This document shows, in pieces, positions 8,291 to 16,998 of a stretch of 64,000 nucleotides of DNA. Source of the DNA: Bacteroidaceae bacterium (lineage in GTDB: Bacteria; Bacteroidota; Bacteroidia; Bacteroidales; Barnesiellaceae_A); assembly GCA_017481745.1 (NCBI GenBank), contig JAFUOV010000024.1, forward strand, positions 1 through 64,000. The letters run 5' to 3'. The notes under the pieces were generated by a model. The model was not told the origin of the DNA and made no database searches. It worked only from the letters and a program-made list of their open reading frames with translations. A program made the translations under genes and the position numbers. Position 1 is the stretch's first letter, and each line of letters opens with the position of its first letter.

Positions 8291-9163
8291 ATGAGAATAA
8301 TGTTTAACATTAAAGTTTTAAGATTTTTAATTTTGACACTAATGGGCTTTTTTATTTTCTCATGGAGTGCATGTGATATTGAGAAAATCGAATATCGACC
8401 CACTAATGGTAGTCGGGCTTTTGTCATTAAAGAGAAAGACGGTAAGAAGCTATGGGGGTTGGTTCATGAAGACGATGTGAATTCATTTTATATACCCTGT
8501 GAATATGACAGTATCTTTTCTACCTACGGTGCTCCATATAATTTGAAAAACAAACATTTGTTTATTGCGCTGAGAGGTGGTAAAATGTATGCATGGCACT
8601 ATGATGGTAAGCAATTATTGGATGGAAAGGGGTTTACTAAGTTTGTATCGTACTACCAAGAGCATTTGTTGCATAATAACAGCCATGTAGGAGATGGCTT
8701 GTTTAGTGAATGTTATACCGATGATGGTATTATGTTCATAAGTTATATGCGAAGTATAAATTCTGAATATCGTAAGTGGTTTGAATTGGGTCCGGCAGAA
8801 GCGCTGCTCTGGACCAACTATAACGTACTAATAAAAAAAGATGGTAAATGGGGTGTCTTATATGGTGAATACGAAAATGAAAAATACCGACATGTAAAAT
8901 TCCCTTGTGTTTATGATGCTATTATATGTGTGAGTGATGTCTATTTTTGGGTTAGAAAAGATGATAAATGGATGACGATAGATAATAAAGGCGAACTTAT
9001 ATCGAAACCTAAATATCTGTTAGATAAATACCTAAATCTTCCGAGCCTGACATATGAAGAGGTATCCGGAGAATACCGTAATGAATTGTATAGAAAAACA
9101 TCGGTTCAAGAAGCTGCTTATATAATACTTGATCCTTGGAATCGTGAATATTACGAATGGTAA
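8291..9163 (+). CDS. WG-repeat-like envelope protein of unknown function
   Basis: This 290-residue protein begins with a hydrophobic segment (about residues 8-27) followed by SAC, a poor lipobox because Trp takes the -3 place, so it may be a lipoprotein or a secreted protein. Repeated units of the kind KDGKKLWGLV...FYIPCEYDSI and KDGKWGVLYGE...FPCVYDAI resemble WG repeats, beta-rich modules of unknown role. The third unit (KDDKWMTIDNKGELI) is degenerate. Base composition is clearly more AT-rich than in the neighbours, a possible sign of transfer. An in-frame ATG at 8,300 is an alternative start. The 289-base gap before it holds the aspA promoter and a small TATAGT/ACTATA repeat (8,170-8,187). 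Confidence 0.75.
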   Translation: MRIMFNIKVLRFLILTLMGFFIFSWSACDIEKIEYRPTNGSRAFVIKEKDGKKLWGLVHEDDVNSFYIPCEYDSIFSTYGAPYNLKNKHLFIALRGGKMYAWHYDGKQLLDGKGFTKFVSYYQEHLLHNNSHVGDGLFSECYTDDGIMFISYMRSINSEYRKWFELGPAEALLWTNYNVLIKKDGKWGVLYGEYENEKYRHVKFPCVYDAIICVSDVYFWVRKDDKWMTIDNKGELISKPKYLLDKYLNLPSLTYEEVSGEYRNELYRKTSVQEAAYIILDPWNREYYEW

Positions 9164-9175
9164 TAATTGACTTTT

Positions 9176-10306
9176 TCACTCCACCACAAACAGGTCGCTG
9201 ATGATGCTGTCGCTGATGAATAGTCCTTGTCGGGTGATGCGCAGATAGCCGTCGCTGCGTTCCATATTGCCACAGGCTATGTGTGGTGCTGCCATGCGGT
9301 ACATGTTGTCGATGAGGTGTGGGGCATGATACGCTTTTGCTTGCGCCTCGTCGATGCCTTGTCGTGTACGCAGGCGTGTGAGCAGCATGTCGTTGTAGCG
9401 GTCGGTTTCGGTGAGTAGTTCCTCTTCGTAGCAACACTTATGCTGCTCTATTGCACCTATGTAGGCGCGTGTGTCGGCAGGGTTGTAGCGGCGTGTCGTG
9501 CCGTCGTAGCTATGGGCAGCAGCCCCCAAACCAAGGTAGGGCGTGTCGTTCCAATACGATGAGTTGTGCGCAGCCTCGCGCGAGGGTAGGGCGAAGTTGG
9601 ATATTTCGTATTGCCGGTAGCCGGCTTGTTCGAGACGTTCTATGAGCATGCGATACATTGCCAGCGACAACTCGTCGTCGCACTCGGTTACCTTGCCTTG
9701 TTCTTTGAGGCGCATCAGTGCTGTTCCTTCCTCATATATGAGTGCGTATGCCGATATGTGCTGTATGCCCAACGATAGTGCGGTGTCGATGTTTTTCTGC
9801 CATGCCTCGAGCGATTGTCTGGGCAGCCCGTATATGAGGTCTATGCTGATGTTGTCGTATCCGGCAGCTTGGCATCGGGCAATGGCTTCCATAGCACCTT
9901 GCGCCGAGTGTCGGCGACGGAGAAATCGTAGGTCGTTGTCGTCGAAACTCTGTATGCCCATGCTTATGCGGTTGATGGGTAGGGTGCGCAGTGTGGCGAT
10001 GTATTCTTCTGAAAGGTCGTCGGGGTTGCACTCGATAGTAGCCTCGTGGCATTGTTGCCAATCAATATACTTGCTCAAGTGGGCAAACAGCTGTTGCAAT
10101 GCAGCCGGTGATAATTGCGACGGTGTGCCACCACCTATATATAATGTGTGTATGGGGGCTTCCTGCAACTCGGCTATGCGCATATCCAACTCGGCGCAGA
10201 GAGCACCGATGTACTGCTCTTGCACCGACATATCGGTGCCCGAGTGAAAGTCGCAATAGATGCAACGTGTGCGACAAAACGGAATATGTATATACAATCC
10301 TGCCAT
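9176..10306 (-). CDS. hemW: Radical SAM haem chaperone HemW-like protein
   Basis: This is a 376-residue member of the HemN/HemW family. The radical SAM cluster motif CRTRCIYC gives Cys11, Cys15 and Cys18, followed by the GGGTPS motif and GLPRQSLEAW. HemW-type proteins bind haem and are thought to insert it into target proteins; they are often mislabelled coproporphyrinogen III oxidase. The short length and CxxxCxxC spacing favour HemW over HemN. I chose the start at 10,306 (MAGLYIHIPFC); an in-frame ATG at 10,336 would add ten unrelated residues. The stop lies 12 bases from the WG gene stop (convergent). Confidence 0.9.
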   Translation of the reverse strand: MAGLYIHIPFCRTRCIYCDFHSGTDMSVQEQYIGALCAELDMRIAELQEAPIHTLYIGGGTPSQLSPAALQQLFAHLSKYIDWQQCHEATIECNPDDLSEEYIATLRTLPINRISMGIQSFDDNDLRFLRRRHSAQGAMEAIARCQAAGYDNISIDLIYGLPRQSLEAWQKNIDTALSLGIQHISAYALIYEEGTALMRLKEQGKVTECDDELSLAMYRMLIERLEQAGYRQYEISNFALPSREAAHNSSYWNDTPYLGLGAAAHSYDGTTRRYNPADTRAYIGAIEQHKCCYEEELLTETDRYNDMLLTRLRTRQGIDEAQAKAYHAPHLIDNMYRMAAPHIACGNMERSDGYLRITRQGLFISDSIISDLFVVE

Positions 10307-10537
10307 AATGACCAACCGATAGTGTGCAGGCAGCAATCATGTGAAGCTATTGCCTATCTTGGTGCTACCTATCGTATAACGGATTCTCTTTATTATTATT
10401 TTGTGGTAACTAACTTTATGAACAGGTTTTTCTTGTTCGCCCGCCCCCCCCTATATCCTATATATAGGTAATATTCTTTCATTTTAAAACCTTATCAAAT
10501 AATAGAATATAGCTTTTATAATTCGTAAGGTTAAAAA

Positions 10538-10596
10538 AATATGTTGTTTAACATATTATTGAAACTTGCATATTGTCGGTAAAATTTCTAATTTGC
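10538..10596 (+). promoter_or_regulatory. Palindromic operator candidate and promoter of the EF-G2 gene
   Basis: The 329-base gap holds a perfect inverted repeat AATATGTT-GTTT-AACATATT (10,538-10,557). Ten bases further lies TTG (10,566-10,568), then a 20-base spacer and an imperfect -7 element TAATTTGC (10,589-10,596). The palindrome centre is then near -55, a place used by CRP-type activators. In Bacteroides thetaiotaomicron the EF-G2 gene is activated by the CRP-family regulator Cur. Linking this palindrome to Cur is inference. A second palindrome, CCTATATATAGG, sits at 10,457-10,468. Confidence 0.45.
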
Positions 10597-10665
10597 GACC
10601 GCTTTTGTAAAAATTGACCGAAAGCAAAGAAATGAACCAATCTTAAAACCTTAAAAAATAATATT

Positions 10666-12822
10666 ATGAAGGTCTACAATTCGCACGAAATTAAAAACAT
10701 TGCCCTTTTGGGTAGTAAGGGAGCCGGTAAGACCACACTCGCCGAAGCAATGCTTTACGAGTGTGGTGTGATAAAACGTAGAGGTACTATCGAAGCTGGT
10801 AATACCGTAACAGACTATTTCCCCGTAGAAAAAGAGTATGGTTACTCAGTATTCCCCACAGTATTCTATGCCGAGTTCCTCAATAAGAAATTGAACGTTA
10901 TTGATTGCCCCGGAGCCGATGACTTTGTAGGTGGTGCTATCACAGCTTTGAGCATTACCGATACAGGTGTTATCGTTGTCGATTCGCAATATGGTGTTGA
11001 GGTAGGTACTCAAAACATTTTCCGCACTGCCGAGAAGTTGAACAAGCCTATCCTCTTTGCCATGAACCAACTCGATGGCGAGAAAGCCGATTATGACAAC
11101 TCATTGGAGCAATTGCGTGAGGCATTTGGTAACAAAGTTGTTCAAGTACAATATCCCATCTCTTGTGGCGCATCGTTCAATGCTATGATCGACGTGTTGC
11201 TCATGAAGATGTATAGCTGGGGTCCCGACGGTGGTGTGCCCACTATCAGCGACATTCCCGAGAGCGAGATGCCCAAAGCATTGGAGTTGAACCAAGCACT
11301 TGTTGAGGCAGCAGCTGAGAACGACGAGACATTGATGGAGAAATTCTTCGACCAAGGTTCACTCACCGAGGATGAGATGCGTGAAGGTATCCGCAAGGGT
11401 CTTGTTACTCGCAGCATATACCCCGTATTCTGTGTAAGCGCATTGCGCGACATGGGTGTACGTCGTATGATGGAATTCTTGGGTAACGTAGTGCCTTTTG
11501 TAGACGATATGCCTCTGCCCGTTACAAACAACGCCGAGGAAGTTGCTCCCGATGCAAACGGTCCTGTAAGCCTCTATGTATTCAAGACAACTGTTGAGCC
11601 CCACATTGGTGAAGTTTACTACTTCAAGGTAATGTCGGGTACACTCAAAGAGGGCGATGACTTGGTGAATATGAATCGTGGCAGCCGCGAGCGTATGGCA
11701 CAGCTATACTGCGTATGCGGTCAGATACGCAACAAAGTAGAACAATTGGTGGCAGGTGATATAGGTGCCAGCGTGAAACTCAAAGACGTGCGCACCGGCA
11801 ATACACTCAATGAAAAAGGATGCGAATATGTATATGACCTCGTTCAATATCCTGCTCCCAAATATCAACGCGCCGTACGTCCTCAAAACGAAGCCGATGC
11901 CGAGAAATTGAGCGAAATACTCACTCGTATGCACGAGGAAGATCCCACATGGGAGGTTGAGCAATCGAAAGAGCTCAAACAAACCATCGTTTCGGGTCAA
12001 GGCGAGTTCCACTTGCGCACACTCAAATGGCGTATCGAAAACAACGATAAATTGCCTATCGAGTATCAAGAGCCTCGCATACCTTATCGTGAAACAATCA
12101 CCAAGGCTTCTCGCGCCGACTATCGCCACAAAAAACAATCGGGTGGTGCAGGTCAATTTGGTGAGGTACACCTCATTGTTGAGCCCTACTACGAAGGCAT
12201 GCCCGCTCCCGATACTTACAAGTTTGGCAACCAAGAGTATCGCATGAGCGTACGTGATACTCAGACTATCGACCTCGAGTGGGGTGGTAAACTCGTTGTT
12301 ATCAACAGTATCGTAGGTGGTGCTATCGATGCACGTTTCATCCCCGCTATCGTGAAGGGTTTGATGGATCGCATGGAGCAAGGTCCTCTCACCGGTTCGT
12401 ATGCACGCGACGTACGCGTATGCATCTATGACGGTAAGATGCACCCCGTTGATTCAAACGAAATCTCATTCCGCTTGGCAGCACGTAATGCCTTCAGCGA
12501 GGCGTTTAAGGCAGCCGGTCCCAAAATCTTGGAACCTGTTTACGATGTAGAAGTACTTGTTCCCAGCGACAAGATGGGTGATGTAATGAGCGACTTGCAA
12601 GGTCGTCGTGCCATCATCATGGGTATGACCAGCGAGAAAGGTTTCGAGAAACTCTCTGCCAAAGTGCCTTTGAAAGAGATGGCTTCTTACTCAACAGCTT
12701 TGAGCTCGTTGACCGGTGGTCGTTCGTCGTTCACTATGAAGTTTGCTTCGTACGAGCTCGTTCCCGGCGACGTACAAGAGAAACTTCTCAAAGCATACGA
12801 GGCTGAAGAAAAAGAAGACTAA
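10666..12822 (+). CDS. fusA2: Elongation factor G paralogue EF-G2 with degenerate GTPase motifs
   Basis: This 718-residue protein has all five EF-G domains and should bind the ribosome and support translocation. Its G domain departs from true EF-G: the P-loop is GSKGAGKTT (residues 16-24), the DTPGH motif reads DCPGAD (80-85) so the catalytic His is Ala84, the NKxD motif is NQLD (134-137), and the switch I RGITI segment is missing (EYGYSV instead). These losses match the Bacteroides EF-G2 described as supporting translation without GTP hydrolysis during carbon limitation and gut colonisation. The domain IV loop (SGGAGQFGEVHL) is well kept. It is a single gene with a palindrome upstream and a strong terminator downstream. 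Expression is probably starvation-linked. Confidence 0.9.
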   Translation: MKVYNSHEIKNIALLGSKGAGKTTLAEAMLYECGVIKRRGTIEAGNTVTDYFPVEKEYGYSVFPTVFYAEFLNKKLNVIDCPGADDFVGGAITALSITDTGVIVVDSQYGVEVGTQNIFRTAEKLNKPILFAMNQLDGEKADYDNSLEQLREAFGNKVVQVQYPISCGASFNAMIDVLLMKMYSWGPDGGVPTISDIPESEMPKALELNQALVEAAAENDETLMEKFFDQGSLTEDEMREGIRKGLVTRSIYPVFCVSALRDMGVRRMMEFLGNVVPFVDDMPLPVTNNAEEVAPDANGPVSLYVFKTTVEPHIGEVYYFKVMSGTLKEGDDLVNMNRGSRERMAQLYCVCGQIRNKVEQLVAGDIGASVKLKDVRTGNTLNEKGCEYVYDLVQYPAPKYQRAVRPQNEADAEKLSEILTRMHEEDPTWEVEQSKELKQTIVSGQGEFHLRTLKWRIENNDKLPIEYQEPRIPYRETITKASRADYRHKKQSGGAGQFGEVHLIVEPYYEGMPAPDTYKFGNQEYRMSVRDTQTIDLEWGGKLVVINSIVGGAIDARFIPAIVKGLMDRMEQGPLTGSYARDVRVCIYDGKMHPVDSNEISFRLAARNAFSEAFKAAGPKILEPVYDVEVLVPSDKMGDVMSDLQGRRAIIMGMTSEKGFEKLSAKVPLKEMASYSTALSSLTGGRSSFTMKFASYELVPGDVQEKLLKAYEAEEKED

Positions 12823-12840
12823 TCGTAACGCTATAATAAT

Positions 12841-12882
12841 ACTGACGTTATGCCATAATTATGGTGTAACGTCAGTTTTTTT
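12841..12882 (+). terminator. Intrinsic terminator of the EF-G2 gene
   Basis: ACTGACGTTA (12,841-12,850) pairs with TAACGTCAGT (12,867-12,876), with an extra G-U-rich inner stem, and is followed by seven T. It begins 19 bases after the stop. Confidence 0.9.
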
Positions 12883-12978
12883 ATTTTCAAATGTGTGTTT
12901 TAGTATGCCAAACTAATCTTTTGTTTTAAATATTCGGGTTAAAAATAATAAAATTTCGCAGAAATGTTAACCGTCGGC

Positions 12979-13010
12979 TTGCTTGTTAAACATTTATTTG
13001 TTAATTTTGC
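12979..13010 (+). promoter_or_regulatory. rprXY promoter
   Basis: TTG (12,979-12,981), a 20-base spacer and TAATTTTGC (13,002-13,010) match the Bacteroidetes promoter fully. The predicted leader before rprX is about 120 bases and AT-rich. Apart from this and the EF-G2 terminator, the 12,823-13,137 gap shows nothing else I can support. Confidence 0.75.
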
Positions 13011-13137
13011 AGTGAATTGTTAACGCAAAACGTTTTTTCTGAATGATAAAATTAAACATAACTACAAAATAGTTTGTTTATTTCATAAAAAAGCCTTGCG
13101 GTAGTTGTATTTAATAAAACTCACAAACGAGTACGGT

Positions 13138-14682
13138 ATGAAAAAGTCGACGATATGGTTTCTTACGATAACGATGGTTGTAACCTTCGTCGGGCTGTTG
13201 TTTACGCAATTCATGTATATGGAAGACATGATAAGGATGCGTATGGAGCAGTTTAAAGAGGCTGTGCAGCGCAGCTTATATACCGTATCGACCTTGTTAG
13301 AAGAGGATGAGGCGCAGGAGTTTCTTACCGAGGCGATAGAGAATGATCTGCTCTCTTACGGTAGCGATGATGTGAGCGAAATTATCGTGCAACCACAGCT
13401 CTCTATCACCAACCCCGATGGCTCGGTTACGACCTATACGTTCAACTCTTTTAAAGAACGTGTCAAGGCATTGCAGAGTGCTCCGTCGTGGAAGGGCATG
13501 ACAAAGGTGCCACCGCCTATGATGATAGCCTATAAGAATATGCACGACATGCTCAAGAGTCAATACTTGTATCAACGTGCGCTTATAGACGATGTTATTA
13601 TCAACTTGTTGGGACAAGCAAGTACACGACCTATCACAGAGCGTGTAGATACTCGCAAGTTGGGTACATACCTGAAGACCGAGTTTGAGAACAATGGGTT
13701 GAACTTCCCCTTTGAATATGCCCTAATCGACAACAAGGGTAAGGTGGTATACCACAGCAAAGGATATGATGCCGCTGTGTCGGACAAGATGCTCTTCTCG
13801 CAGATTATCTTCCCCAACGACCCTCCGGGACGTCGCAATGCCTTGCGAGTATATTTCCCCACGCAGAACGATTATATACTCGACTCGGTGCGTTTCATTA
13901 TCCCCTCTATCATCTTCACGCTTGTGATGTTGGTAACATTTACATTTACGATAATTGTCGTATTCCGTCAGAAGAAGCTCACCGACATGAAGAACGACTT
14001 TATCAACAACATGACACACGAGTTCAAGACACCTATCTCTACCATATCATTGGCAGCACAGATGCTCAACGATCCTGTCATGACCAAGAGCCCTGCCATG
14101 TTCAACCATATATCGGGCGTGATAAACGACGAAACAAAACGCTTGCGACTGCAAGTTGAGAAGGTGTTGCAAATGTCGATGTTCGACCGTCAGAAAACGC
14201 AACTCAAGTTGCATAATGTCGATGTTAACGACCTTATAGCAGGTGTCATGAGCACCTTCAAGATAAAGGTAGAGAAGTTTGGCGGAACGATTGATGCCGA
14301 CCTTCCTGCCGAAGATATGATTGTAGCAGTAGACGAGATGCACTTTACAAACGTTATCTTCAATCTGCTTGACAATGCGGTGAAGTATCGTCGCGAGGAG
14401 GTGCCTCTATCTCTCTTCATCAGTACCCGTATCATTGCCGATGATAAGGTAGAAATATCAATCAGCGACAACGGTATAGGTATCAAGAAAGACGATTTGA
14501 AAAAAATATTCGATAAGTTCTATCGCGTATCGACCGGTAATCGCCACGATGTGAAAGGCTTTGGTTTGGGCCTTGCCTACGTCTACAAGATTATCAAAGA
14601 CCACAAAGGCGATATACGTGCCGAAAGCGAGCTGAACTCCGGTTCGACATTTATAATTACATTACCATTAATAAAAGATTAA
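13138..14682 (+). CDS. rprX: Sensor histidine kinase RprX
   Basis: This 514-residue membrane sensor pairs with RprY (next gene, 4 bases downstream). An N-terminal membrane helix (about residues 6-26) and a second helix near 255-280 enclose a periplasmic sensing region of about 230 residues. The phospho-acceptor is His294 in NMTHEFKTP, followed by the N box (NVIFNLLDNAVKY) and the ATP-lid motifs DNGIGI and GFGLGLAYV. RprX/RprY was first found in Bacteroides fragilis through effects on outer-membrane protein and tetracycline-related expression, and is tied to stress responses. The start at 13,138 gives a proper MKKSTIWFL signal anchor; an ATG at 13,105 adds 11 residues without a hydrophobic pattern. 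Confidence 0.92.
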   Translation: MKKSTIWFLTITMVVTFVGLLFTQFMYMEDMIRMRMEQFKEAVQRSLYTVSTLLEEDEAQEFLTEAIENDLLSYGSDDVSEIIVQPQLSITNPDGSVTTYTFNSFKERVKALQSAPSWKGMTKVPPPMMIAYKNMHDMLKSQYLYQRALIDDVIINLLGQASTRPITERVDTRKLGTYLKTEFENNGLNFPFEYALIDNKGKVVYHSKGYDAAVSDKMLFSQIIFPNDPPGRRNALRVYFPTQNDYILDSVRFIIPSIIFTLVMLVTFTFTIIVVFRQKKLTDMKNDFINNMTHEFKTPISTISLAAQMLNDPVMTKSPAMFNHISGVINDETKRLRLQVEKVLQMSMFDRQKTQLKLHNVDVNDLIAGVMSTFKIKVEKFGGTIDADLPAEDMIVAVDEMHFTNVIFNLLDNAVKYRREEVPLSLFISTRIIADDKVEISISDNGIGIKKDDLKKIFDKFYRVSTGNRHDVKGFGLGLAYVYKIIKDHKGDIRAESELNSGSTFIITLPLIKD

Positions 14683-14686
14683 GACT

Positions 14687-15397
14687 ATGGACGAAAAATT
14701 GCGTATTTTGCTCTGCGAAGACGATGAAAACCTCGGTATGTTGCTTCGCGAATATTTGCAAGCCAAAGACTACGATGCCGACTTGTATTCTGACGGCGAG
14801 GCTGGTTATAAGGCTTTTTTGAAAGGGAACTATGACCTGTGTGTATTGGATGTAATGATGCCCAAGAAAGATGGTTTTACTTTGGCTCAAGAAATCCGCG
14901 CAATGAACGCCGATGTGCCTATTATCTTCCTTACAGCCAAGTCGTTGAAAGAGGATATTTTGGAAGGCTTCAAAATCGGTGCCGACGATTACATTACCAA
15001 ACCCTTCTCTATGGAAGAGCTTGTGTTCCGTATCGAAGCTATCTTGCGCCGCGTGAAGGGTAAAAAAGGCAAAGAGGTAACATTCTACCGCATTGGTCAG
15101 TTTACTTTCGATACCCAGAAACAAGTGCTTGCCATCGGCGACAAGACAACCAAATTGACTACTAAAGAGTCGGAACTTTTGAGCCTGCTTTGCGCACATA
15201 TCAACGAGATATTGGAGCGAAACTATGCCCTCAAGACCATTTGGATTGATGATAATTACTTCAACGCCCGTAGCATGGACGTGTATATCACCAAGTTGCG
15301 TAAGCACTTGAAAGATGACCCCTCTATCGAGATTATCAATATCCATGGTAAGGGTTACAAACTTATCTCGCCCGAGCCTGCCGAAGTGAAAATCTAA
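14687..15397 (+). CDS. rprY: Response regulator RprY (OmpR family)
   Basis: This 236-residue DNA-binding regulator has a receiver domain with acidic residues Glu11, Asp12 and Asp13, phospho-acceptor Asp55 (LCVLDVMMP) and Lys105 (ITKPFS). It is followed by a winged helix-turn-helix with the recognition region NARSMDVYITKLRKHL and the wing GKGYKL. It is closely similar to the Bacteroides RprY sequence as I remember it. It is cotranscribed with rprX, and the hairpin at 15,418-15,462 probably ends the operon. Confidence 0.93.
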   Translation: MDEKLRILLCEDDENLGMLLREYLQAKDYDADLYSDGEAGYKAFLKGNYDLCVLDVMMPKKDGFTLAQEIRAMNADVPIIFLTAKSLKEDILEGFKIGADDYITKPFSMEELVFRIEAILRRVKGKKGKEVTFYRIGQFTFDTQKQVLAIGDKTTKLTTKESELLSLLCAHINEILERNYALKTIWIDDNYFNARSMDVYITKLRKHLKDDPSIEIINIHGKGYKLISPEPAEVKI

Positions 15398-15417
15398 AAC
15401 TTCCGATATAAATATAG

Positions 15418-15462
15418 CAAGAGGTTGTGTCAGATACATAAATATTTCGACACAGCCTCTTG
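15418..15462. terminator. Hairpin after rprY, second copy of the GAGGCTGTGTC repeat family
   Basis: CAAGAGGTTGTGTC (15,418-15,431) pairs with GACACAGCCTCTTG (15,449-15,462) with one G-U pair. The right arm is identical over 14 bases to the right arm of the hairpin at 198-239. The loop sequence differs, so only the stem is conserved. Confidence 0.7.
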
Positions 15463-15479
15463 TTGCAAAAATAGCGCAC

Positions 15480-16913
15480 ATGTATAAGTTTCTGCACATA
15501 CTATTGTTGTGCTCATTTGTCATATCGGCACACGCATCGGATGTCTGTGCCTCATTGTTGTCGGGCAGCAAGATGCAACACGCCTCGGTGGGTGTGCACA
15601 TTGTCGATGTCGATACACGACAGGTCATTGCCTCGTACGATGCCGACCGAGCCCTTGTGCCGGCATCGGTTACCAAAGTTGTAACGGCTGCATCGGTGTT
15701 GAAATGCTACCCCGATACTACGCGCTGGTATACAACAATGGGCTATGATGGGCAGCTCTCGGGTAGTACGTTGCAGGGCAATATCATCGTCAAAGGTGGC
15801 ATAGACCCATCGTTGGCGCACGATGCCTTGTCGCAATCGCGGCAACAGCTGCTCGACTCGTTGGTAGGTGCCATACAGCGTGCCGGAATAAGACGTATCG
15901 AGGGCGATATCATTGCCGATGCCTCGTCGTGTGCTATGGCGGTAAATGGCAGTTGGATGCTCGAAGATATTGGCTTTTATTATGGTGCCGGTTGTTATGG
16001 ACTTAACTATTGTGGCAACGAATATGACTTATACCTTCGTGCCGACACGTTGGGTAGCCGACCGGCTATATCGGGAACATCCATGCCTCTTTATCCCATA
16101 GAATATCGCAACCACCTTACGGTTGGCAGGAGCGACTCGGCATTGGTTATTGCAGCGCCATACGCAACAGAGTGTATGTTGTTGGGTACAGTGCCACAAC
16201 GGAGCGAACCCTTCAAGTTGCGATGTGCCATTACCGACCCACCACGCCTCATGGCAATGCACCTATATGATGCGTTGCAGGCTGCCGGAATAGAAGTTGT
16301 CGGTGAAGCAACTACCGACCGTATGTGTGTAGAGAGTGGCGAGCCTATACCGGTGTTAAATACCACTTTGTATAAGCATGCATCGAGTAGCCTGTCGGAG
16401 ATGCTGCGCTATATGATGCACAAAAGCAGCAACTTATATGCCGAGGCGATGTTGCAGTATGTAGCCTTGTCGCAAAATGCTGTGGCACAGACCGAGCAAG
16501 CGTTGCAGATAGAACGCGATATGTGGCAAAACGAGGGCTTGGACATTTCGGCAATGGAATTGTACGACGGCTCGGGAATGTCGAAGAAGAATACAATGAC
16601 ACCTCGTTTCATCGCCTCATTGTTGGTAGATGCCTATCATGACAAGCAGTTGGGCAAAGACTTTGTCAACCTCTTTCCGCAAGCCGGCAAGGAGGGCTCG
16701 GTACGCTCGTTCTTTGCCAAAAATCCGTTGCCCGGAGTGTTGCGTGTCAAGAGTGGCAGTATGCGAGGAGTATTTTGTTATGCCGGATATTATACCCATG
16801 CAGGCAAGACCTATGCGCTTGTATTGATGAGCAACAATCACACCTGCAAGGCATCGGATGTGCGACGTAGTTACGAAAAACTACTTCGTGGCATTTGGCA
16901 GACAAAGAAATAG
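15480..16913 (+). CDS. dacB: D-alanyl-D-alanine carboxypeptidase/endopeptidase, PBP4 type
   Basis: This 477-residue periplasmic penicillin-binding protein trims peptidoglycan by removing terminal D-Ala or cutting cross-links. A signal peptide (MYKFLHILLLCSFVISAHA) precedes the catalytic SxxK motif SVTK (Ser63, Lys66). The SxN motif is SSN (in HKSSNLYAEA) and the third motif is KSG (VLRVKSGSMRG). The long insert between the first and second motifs is typical of the S13 (PBP4) family. The gene begins 18 bases after the rprY hairpin and seems to stand alone. Confidence 0.93.
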   Translation: MYKFLHILLLCSFVISAHASDVCASLLSGSKMQHASVGVHIVDVDTRQVIASYDADRALVPASVTKVVTAASVLKCYPDTTRWYTTMGYDGQLSGSTLQGNIIVKGGIDPSLAHDALSQSRQQLLDSLVGAIQRAGIRRIEGDIIADASSCAMAVNGSWMLEDIGFYYGAGCYGLNYCGNEYDLYLRADTLGSRPAISGTSMPLYPIEYRNHLTVGRSDSALVIAAPYATECMLLGTVPQRSEPFKLRCAITDPPRLMAMHLYDALQAAGIEVVGEATTDRMCVESGEPIPVLNTTLYKHASSSLSEMLRYMMHKSSNLYAEAMLQYVALSQNAVAQTEQALQIERDMWQNEGLDISAMELYDGSGMSKKNTMTPRFIASLLVDAYHDKQLGKDFVNLFPQAGKEGSVRSFFAKNPLPGVLRVKSGSMRGVFCYAGYYTHAGKTYALVLMSNNHTCKASDVRRSYEKLLRGIWQTKK

Positions 16914-16968
16914 CATCATGACAACAAAAAATAATGGTCATTCGTGATAGAGTTGTTTCAATATTAAT

Positions 16969-16977
16969 TATTTTTGT
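16969..16977 (+). promoter_or_regulatory. Probable -7 element for the acidic protein/rsmI operon
   Basis: TATTTTTGT at 16,969-16,977 matches TAnnTTTGY and lies 22 bases before the next start codon. No TTG is seen at the expected -33 distance. Confidence 0.5.
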
Positions 16978-16998
16978 AGAATAAAGACAACGAAAGAG

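Noticed and set aside
10441-10468. A C-tract next to the palindrome CCTATATATAGG in the EF-G2 upstream gap
   Set aside because: The tract could suggest slippage or phase variation, but it is far from any start codon or -33 element, and short AT palindromes are common.
13043-13072. A 9-residue ORF (MIKLNITTK) in the rprX leader
   Set aside because: AT-rich leaders give such ORFs by chance, and there is no hairpin or spacing pattern to support it.
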